Source: an uncultured Prevotellaceae bacterium (GTDB lineage: Bacteria; Bacteroidota; Bacteroidia; Bacteroidales; Muribaculaceae). Taken from it: DNA of 64,000 nt. The notes beneath the pieces are model-generated. The model worked only from the letters and a program-made list of their open reading frames with translations, searched no databases and had not been told where the DNA came from. The position numbers and the translations under genes are program-made. Shown here in pieces: positions 59,742 through 64,000 of the stretch (its first letter is position 1; the number at the start of each line of letters is the position of its first letter). The stretch is from the NCBI GenBank assembly GCA_946186575.1, contig CAMHNO010000005.1, positions 49,165-113,164 on the forward strand, given 5' to 3'.

Positions 59742-59992
59742 GGAAGAGTCGCAGGTAGTCGTCCTGTGCCTGTTTGATACCGAGATCATCGGCGACCGTG
59801 TTGATGGCGACAGATGGCTCTTTTGACCCTTTCTTCAGCGCGACCTGCGCACCGTCTATTGTCAGTGGGTTTGAGGTCATTAATTACCTCACGGCTGAAT
59901 TTATACTCACGGAATTTCTTGTCGGGAGAACACTTCCCTGGAGTGTTGCTCCCATGGGCTGTGCCCAGGATTACTACTGTTTTGTTGTCCAT
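59742..59992 (-). pseudogene. N-acetylmuramoyl-L-alanine amidase N-terminal fragment joined to unrelated sequence
   Basis: From ATG 59992 about 41 residues (to about 59870) match the start of phage-type amidase_3 lysins: VVILGTAHGSNTPGKCSPD and FREYKFSREVIND, including the first zinc-type histidine. Then the sequence switches: a different frame encodes TIDGAQVALKKGSKEP and INTVADDLGIKQAQDDYLRL to about 59742. So two gene pieces are joined and both are incomplete. The TIDGAQVA piece is also echoed in the two repeats at 61660 and 63711. Confidence 0.6.
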
Positions 59993-60095
59993 AGTTTCTT
60001 TGAGATTGGTTCTCACCGCAAAGGAAACCAGACAACATCATTCCTTAAAAGACAACATTTCCCGTCAAAAATCCATATTATTTTAAAAAAAGTAG

Positions 60096-60103
60096 TATCT
60101 TTG
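60096..60103 (+). promoter_or_regulatory. -7 element (TATCTTTG)
   Basis: Perfect TAnnTTTG 37 nt before the lipoprotein gene at 60140. Confidence 0.55.
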
Positions 60104-60139
60104 TCCAGATAGAATTATTAACCAAAAAACCACAACATT

Positions 60140-60505
60140 ATGAAGAAATTACTTTTACTAATGGCAATCATATTGCCTTTTGTCCTCACATCATGTGGCG
60201 ATGACAAAGACGAGCCAAAATCTTTGGAACAACAACTCATAGGCAGATGGGAAAGTTCATGGAAAGAAGATGGAGATAATTACCATAATATAGCTATATT
60301 CGATTCTGAGTACCAGTTTTATCTAAGTGGCTATAAGAATGACTCTCAAATCATTCGTGAGTCTTATATATGGGCGTTGAATGGAAACACTTTAAAACTA
60401 ATCAGAAATTCTGACCATGCCGAGACAGAACATGTGATTTCCATTAAGGATAATATATTAACAATAAGTGGTTATAGAGAGAGTTACCATAAGGTGGAAA
60501 ACTGA
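60140..60505 (+). CDS. Lipocalin-like small lipoprotein
   Basis: 121 aa. Lipoprotein signal FVLTSCGDDKDEP, then LEQQLIGRWESSW, a pattern of short strands and a late NNTLKL-like NGNTLKLIRNSDH, as in Bacteroidales lipocalin-like (DUF-type) lipoproteins. Ligand unknown. It is the only plus-strand gene of the accessory part and has its own promoter and terminator. Confidence 0.7.
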   Translation: MKKLLLLMAIILPFVLTSCGDDKDEPKSLEQQLIGRWESSWKEDGDNYHNIAIFDSEYQFYLSGYKNDSQIIRESYIWALNGNTLKLIRNSDHAETEHVISIKDNILTISGYRESYHKVEN

Positions 60506-60531
60506 AATCTCTCGCCTTAAAATGCATAATA

Positions 60532-60570
60532 CGGTTGGTTTACATCAAGGTAAATCAACCGCATTTCTTT
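60532..60570 (+). terminator. Intrinsic terminator
   Basis: CGGTTGGTTTAC (60532-60543) with GTAAATCAACCG (60550-60561), one G-T pair, followed by CATTTCTTT. Confidence 0.78.
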
Positions 60571-60644
60571 AGTTGGGCCTATTGGTCATTTTATTTGGTG
60601 AATTAGAAAAATTCTTAAAGGCACACCACCAAGGACTTGACTTA

Positions 60645-60848
60645 TTATTTTCGCCGCCTGCAAAAAAACGATACACTTATAAAAGTAGATTGATACTGTG
60701 GCTCAGCAAAAGACATAAAAATGGTGTAAATCGAGCGTAAAAGGAAACCATTGCGTGCCTGAGTCATTATAAGCGATATAAGATAGCGACATATGCCACC
60801 TATACCACTGCCTATCCCGACTAAAACAACATCCTTTATCATTTGCAT
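60645..60848 (-). pseudogene. CrcB/Fluc fluoride channel, N-terminal stub
   Basis: Begins MIKDVVLVGIGSGIGGICRYLISL, which is the first transmembrane helix and GGxxGxxxRY motif of CrcB. After about 35 residues the sequence leaves the family, and the remaining helices are missing, so it cannot form a channel. No fluoride riboswitch is seen upstream. Adjacent to the GIY-YIG gene. Confidence 0.6.
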
Positions 60849-60872
60849 AATTACGATTTCTTGTTTGTGTAT

Positions 60873-61652
60873 TCAAAACTGGAATTTATCTCTTATATAC
60901 CTTACGGCTCCTCCACTGCCAAAAGGATAGTCAGAAACATCTTTATTAAGATAAGCAGAATCATTTAGGAGTTTGCCCTCAAAGATGCAACGGTTAGACT
61001 TAAACCTCGTACCATCATCAGCAACATCGGTCCACTGCCATGATGTGACTTCTATCACACTGCGGACAACACCTTTGTACACACCAAGCACATATTTAAT
61101 CTCTTGAGGCGCATTCTTGCCTATTATCCAATACTTGCGAGTAGCCTCATAAATGTCAATTCTGCGATATACTCCATCGGCTTTTGCTTGGTTAAAACTC
61201 TTGTTTAAACTAACTAAAAGTAAAGTGTCCCTTCGATTTACTTCTATCTTCATACAATTGTATAATGCATCAATCTCATCGACATCTTTAATACCCTCGT
61301 CCCATTGATGATGTCCAGCAACGATATTTGCCAATATATTTGTCTTGTTAAACTTATTATATGTGAGTAAATCGATAAGTACTGATTCTACAACATACGC
61401 AGTATCCTCTGTCAGGTTGTGCCGTAAAATATAAAGAGCAACTTGTTTGCCTTCGCTTAAAATACTTCTTATAATATCCAGTTTAAGACTTTGGTCACTA
61501 TCGTCTAAAGCATTTTTAGCATGTTGAAAAATTCTGTTTCCTTTCCCCTTTCCTATATAGAATATTCTATTATCTCTCGGATCTACTAAGGCATAAACAT
61601 AATATGCCAAAGATTCTATCGTCTGTTGGTTGAACTTATTTATATTACTCAT
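60873..61652 (-). CDS. GIY-YIG nuclease family protein
   Basis: 259 aa. GIY-YIG-like core at the N-terminus: YYVYALVDPRDNRIFYIGKGKGNR with the second motif intact, an R/H pair (RIFQHAKNAL), and a later E in VVESVLIDLL, as in the COG3680/LEM-3-like clade. The C-terminal half (about 130-259) holds NRRDTLLLVSLNKSFN and IYEATRKYWIIG, an associated domain common in this clade. Possible DNA-cleaving mobile or defence nuclease. Its start lies 8 nt from a ~265-bp repeat that supplies its promoter. Confidence 0.82.
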   Translation of the reverse strand: MSNINKFNQQTIESLAYYVYALVDPRDNRIFYIGKGKGNRIFQHAKNALDDSDQSLKLDIIRSILSEGKQVALYILRHNLTEDTAYVVESVLIDLLTYNKFNKTNILANIVAGHHQWDEGIKDVDEIDALYNCMKIEVNRRDTLLLVSLNKSFNQAKADGVYRRIDIYEATRKYWIIGKNAPQEIKYVLGVYKGVVRSVIEVTSWQWTDVADDGTRFKSNRCIFEGKLLNDSAYLNKDVSDYPFGSGGAVRYIRDKFQF

Positions 61653-61659
61653 AGTTTCC

Positions 61660-61930
61660 GATTTATCGTTCTAATTTCATCGCAAAGGTAGGCATTTTTC
61701 CGCTATCTGCGCTTGTTTCTTGGAGCTTATTATTCATAATGCGTTGGAATCGTCTTGAACCTGGCTGAAAGTTCGTGCGAGCCTTTCTTCGCACCACTTG
61801 TGCACAGTCTATTGCGAGAGAGATATAGCCACAAGTTAAGCGATTGATTTACAAAATAAATGTAATCCAACCGCTTTGGTTCCCAAAAGACGTTGACGAT
61901 AAATTCCTATTTATCAGTTTATTGTGTTAT
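61660..61930. repeat. ~265-bp dispersed direct repeat, copy A
   Basis: About three-quarters identical by eye to 63711-63975 in the same orientation, with shared blocks GATTTATCGTTCTAATTTCA, TAGGCATTTTTCCGCTA, GCCACAAGTTAAGCG and AAAAGACGTTG. It starts 8 nt before the GIY-YIG start codon and carries a minus-strand TACCTTTG at 61683-61690. Confidence 0.8.
61683..61690 (-). promoter_or_regulatory. -7 element (TACCTTTG) inside repeat copy A
   Basis: Perfect TAnnTTTG on the minus strand 31 nt before the GIY-YIG start. Confidence 0.5.
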
Positions 61931-61945
61931 CATAGAATGCCACTA

Positions 61946-62518
61946 TCATAATACTAAGTGCTTCATGAGATGACCGCCCCACGAACTGTCGTTAACATAA
62001 TGAAAACCGACCGAGGCATATAGTTTCTCGCCGGCAGGATTTCCCTTGTCAACCAGCAACCCCACATGTGGCAGCCCCATCCGCTCGGCTTTTTCTTTGG
62101 TGGCTTTCAGGAGTCGCCGGGCAATGCCTTGGCGGCGATAGTCAGGCTCTATGGCAAGGGAGTCGAGATATAGCTCGCCCGCCTGCGTCTCGTCATCCAT
62201 TCCTGAATGGTCCTTGCCTATGCACTCTTTTGCAGCTTGCACAAATGCCTGCCGCAGTGCATGCAAGCGGCCGCCGTCATAGCTGACGGCAATTCCAACC
62301 AGCCTGTCATCATCCATGGCCACCAGCGCATTAAGGTAGCTATATTGTGAATCTTCACGCTCTACAAGCATGGTCATCATCCCACGAAAGTCCTCCAGAC
62401 CATAGCCCGCCCCACAAAAATGCAGGCAACAATCGTCTGTCATCGCCGTCATGATTAGCCGGGCAATATCGGCCGATTGTTCCCTCGGTGCATTCTTTAT
62501 CTCAAACATGGTTTTCAA
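61946..62518 (-). CDS. GNAT-family N-acetyltransferase
   Basis: 190 aa. GNAT core with acetyl-CoA loop YRRQGIARRLLKATKEKAER (motif A) preceded by LYLDSLAIEPD and followed by VGLLVDKGNPAGEKLYASVGF (motif B). Soluble acetyltransferase with unknown acceptor. Last gene of a three-gene minus-strand unit (CMD-like, flavodoxin-like, GNAT), 11 nt after the flavodoxin gene. Confidence 0.9.
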   Translation of the reverse strand: MKTMFEIKNAPREQSADIARLIMTAMTDDCCLHFCGAGYGLEDFRGMMTMLVEREDSQYSYLNALVAMDDDRLVGIAVSYDGGRLHALRQAFVQAAKECIGKDHSGMDDETQAGELYLDSLAIEPDYRRQGIARRLLKATKEKAERMGLPHVGLLVDKGNPAGEKLYASVGFHYVNDSSWGGHLMKHLVL

Positions 62519-62529
62519 TCAATGGAGAA

Positions 62530-63069
62530 TCAGGAGATACGCTTGCCCAATTCGCAGGCCTCCTGGAGCTTGAGATTGCCCTCGATTTCGCGGGCATCGT
62601 TCACGCCACCACAGAAGAGCGTACCCGCCAGGCGGCTCTTGGGATAGCAGTCAATCCAGCCTGTCAATCCCGCCTCGGCCCGCTTCGGAGTCTCGGCTTC
62701 ATCCTCGGCAGCCGTTGTCAGCAGATACACATCACGGAACTGGTAATCCTGCTCATACATGGCGTTCATGCGGTCGATGAGCGTCTTCATTTGTCCACTC
62801 ATTTCATAATAATAGATAGGTGTGGCCCAAACCACCACGTCGGCCTTCAGCACCCTGGCCATGATGTCGTTCACGTCGTCTTTAATGACGCAGCGACCCA
62901 ACTTTTGGCAAGCCATACAACCCTTGCAGAACTGAATGTTCTTGCCCACAAGAGAAATCTTCTCCACATCGTTTCCGGCAGCTTTGGCACCTTCCACAAA
63001 CTTTTCAGCGAGCATATCGCTGTTTGAGCCATGACGCAAGCTCGTTGATATTACTATTACCTTTTTCAT
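62530..63069 (-). CDS. NADPH-dependent FMN reductase / flavodoxin-fold oxidoreductase
   Basis: 179 aa from ATG 63069. Flavodoxin-like start VIVISTSLRHGSNSDMLAEKF binds FMN phosphate; CKGCMACQKLGRCV gives a cysteine cluster typical of iron-sulfur-flavoprotein-like reductases; VVVWATPIYYYEMSGQMK is the FMN side loop. Reduces quinones, metals or other acceptors. A longer frame to 63219 overlaps the CMD gene and is rejected. Confidence 0.88.
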   Translation of the reverse strand: MKKVIVISTSLRHGSNSDMLAEKFVEGAKAAGNDVEKISLVGKNIQFCKGCMACQKLGRCVIKDDVNDIMARVLKADVVVWATPIYYYEMSGQMKTLIDRMNAMYEQDYQFRDVYLLTTAAEDEAETPKRAEAGLTGWIDCYPKSRLAGTLFCGGVNDAREIEGNLKLQEACELGKRIS

Positions 63070-63115
63070 ATCGTAGTTATTATTATTAAATTGAAATTTA
63101 TCCTGATGATAGCTA

Positions 63116-63700
63116 TTAAATGTTGTCTTCAAGCCAATGGCAGAGATAATCCACCTGTTCCTTAGTATTACCCATGAAGACGGCACATTCCTTATGCCCC
63201 TCAAACTGTGGAGTAACACCGTCCATTGCGCTGAGAGCCGAAACGGTGATCAGTTCGCGTTCGGCCGGAGTGAGTTGGTCACAAGCGAAGATATCACCAA
63301 AGAGGTGCGACTTCATGTAGTAGTCGGCCTGTGGACAGAAAGAATAGTTCCATGGCGTGCCACCCTCATCACGGGTCTGCATGGCGGTGCCGAGCTGCAA
63401 TGCCAGCTTGGCATCATCCCAGGCAGCGGGCCGCTGGAACGGTTTTCCTTCATGGTCGGCTATCCCCTCCGTCTCGCGCTCTGATAGCACACATTCAAGC
63501 GTGTTTAGAGCATTAAGTGAACGAGGGAAGCCCGTATAAGCATAGAGCTGTGCAAAGGCATCCTTCAGCTCATTCACGCTCACACCGCCGTCGAGCGCCT
63601 TGCGAATGGCCACGTCGAGACGTTGCAGGTCACCCCTTGCCTCCAATGCAGCACAGCCGCATAGCAAGAGCATCCGCTGTGGAATTATTTCCTCTATCAT
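63116..63700 (-). CDS. Carboxymuconolactone decarboxylase (CMD/AhpD-fold) family protein
   Basis: 194 aa with two CMD half-repeats: DVAIRKALDGGVSVNELKDAFAQLYAYTGFPRSLNAL near residues 28-64 shown here by position, and LTPAERELITVSALSAMDG near 140-160 with EGHKECA. The peroxidatic CxxC of AhpD is absent, so a lactonase or other role is more likely than peroxidase. First gene of the redox/acetyltransferase unit. Its ATG lies 11 nt from repeat copy B, which carries its -7 element. Confidence 0.85.
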   Translation of the reverse strand: MIEEIIPQRMLLLCGCAALEARGDLQRLDVAIRKALDGGVSVNELKDAFAQLYAYTGFPRSLNALNTLECVLSERETEGIADHEGKPFQRPAAWDDAKLALQLGTAMQTRDEGGTPWNYSFCPQADYYMKSHLFGDIFACDQLTPAERELITVSALSAMDGVTPQFEGHKECAVFMGNTKEQVDYLCHWLEDNI

Positions 63701-63710
63701 ATAAAAAAGC

Positions 63711-63975
63711 GATTTATCGTTCTAATTTCATCGCAAAGATAGGCATTTTTCCGCTACCTGCACCTTGTTTCTTGGGCTTATTATTCATCAAGCTATGGAA
63801 TCGCCTTGGGCTTGCTTAAAAGTTCGTGCTACGAGCCTTTATGCCACTTGCGCACCGTCTATTGTGAATGATATGGCCACAAGTTAAGCGGCTGAGATAA
63901 GCAAAGGCAACTCAACCACTTTAAGCCTTAAAAGACGTTGCCGAGAAATTGGAATTTACCTTATTACAATATTAT
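63711..63975. repeat. ~265-bp dispersed direct repeat, copy B
   Basis: Partner of 61660-61930, same orientation and same position relative to a downstream minus-strand start codon. It contains a 24-codon frame (minus strand, 63720-63794) that is also open in copy A with the same last ten residues except one. Confidence 0.8.
63734..63741 (-). promoter_or_regulatory. -7 element (TATCTTTG) inside repeat copy B
   Basis: Perfect TAnnTTTG on the minus strand 34 nt before the CMD gene start; equivalent position to 61683-61690 in copy A. Confidence 0.55.
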
Positions 63976-64000
63976 TCTTTGGTACCGGTTTTGCGAGTTT

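Noticed and set aside
60840-60900. Fluoride riboswitch before the crcB stub
   Set aside because: No recognisable fluoride aptamer sequence or pseudoknot between the stub and the GIY-YIG gene.

Overview
The window is chromosomal DNA of a gut-type Bacteroidales bacterium (phylum Bacteroidota), about half G+C in its core. Supporting this are a complete type IX secretion core (porT-porP-gldKLMN), Bacteroidota promoters of the form TTG-N19/20-TAnnTTTG, a plant/Bacteroidota-type ispG, a HU - tiny basic peptide - RNase G block, split lysO, and a CotH-type protein ending in dockerin repeats. Muribaculaceae or a close relative is my best guess, but the sequence alone does not settle the family.

Layout. 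1-5.1 kb: 3' end of ispG, a membrane glycosyltransferase and acyltransferase, a DUF2975/XRE regulatory pair and an outer-membrane barrel. 5.3-12.6 kb: T9SS operon porT, porP, gldK, gldL, gldM, gldN. 12.7-17.3 kb, minus strand: a PorE-like OmpA lipoprotein, ribE, a YfcE-like phosphoesterase and menA. 17.4-26.9 kb: secreted proteins including CotH-dockerin, a five-gene flavodoxin/SDR/NTF2 operon divergent from an AraC regulator, two-gene lysO, and small conserved proteins. 27.2-33 kb: pdxA, then nucleotidyltransferase, ATP-grasp, CDP-alcohol phosphatidyltransferase and HAD genes, then an HExxH protein and an HD protein. 33-44 kb: PBP4-type dacB, rsmI, glycerate kinase, an esterase, a MATE exporter, lpxH and a DUF59 protein. 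44.5-55.1 kb: HU, a 30-aa basic peptide, rng, acpP, fabF, rnc, myo-inositol-phosphate synthase, tRNA-Gly, YitT, DUF4332. 55.28 kb: tRNA-Pro, followed to the window end by an accessory, partly A+T-rich region of gene fragments, small lipoproteins, a GIY-YIG nuclease and a redox operon.

How things fit together. The 28.4-31.8 kb cassette and the unlinked inositol-phosphate synthase at 50.3 kb together suggest an inositol-type (or related CDP-activated) phospholipid head-group pathway with an extra ATP-grasp enzyme of unknown role. The two ribonuclease genes each carry a strong hairpin at their 5' side: a 26-position, nearly fully paired stem upstream of rng and a perfect 15-bp stem inside the first codons of rnc. 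These are good candidates for RNase-mediated autoregulation. An orphan promoter plus strong terminator at about 42.1-42.2 kb on the minus strand marks a probable small RNA of about 80 nt.

The last 8.6 kb look like an eroded island next to tRNA-Pro. They contain an hsdM 5' part with a stop at codon 3 fused to an unrelated phage-like 3' part, a portal-like N-terminal fragment, an amidase fragment joined to foreign sequence, a crcB stub, and two copies of a ~265-bp repeat, each abutting a start codon and each carrying a -7 promoter element.
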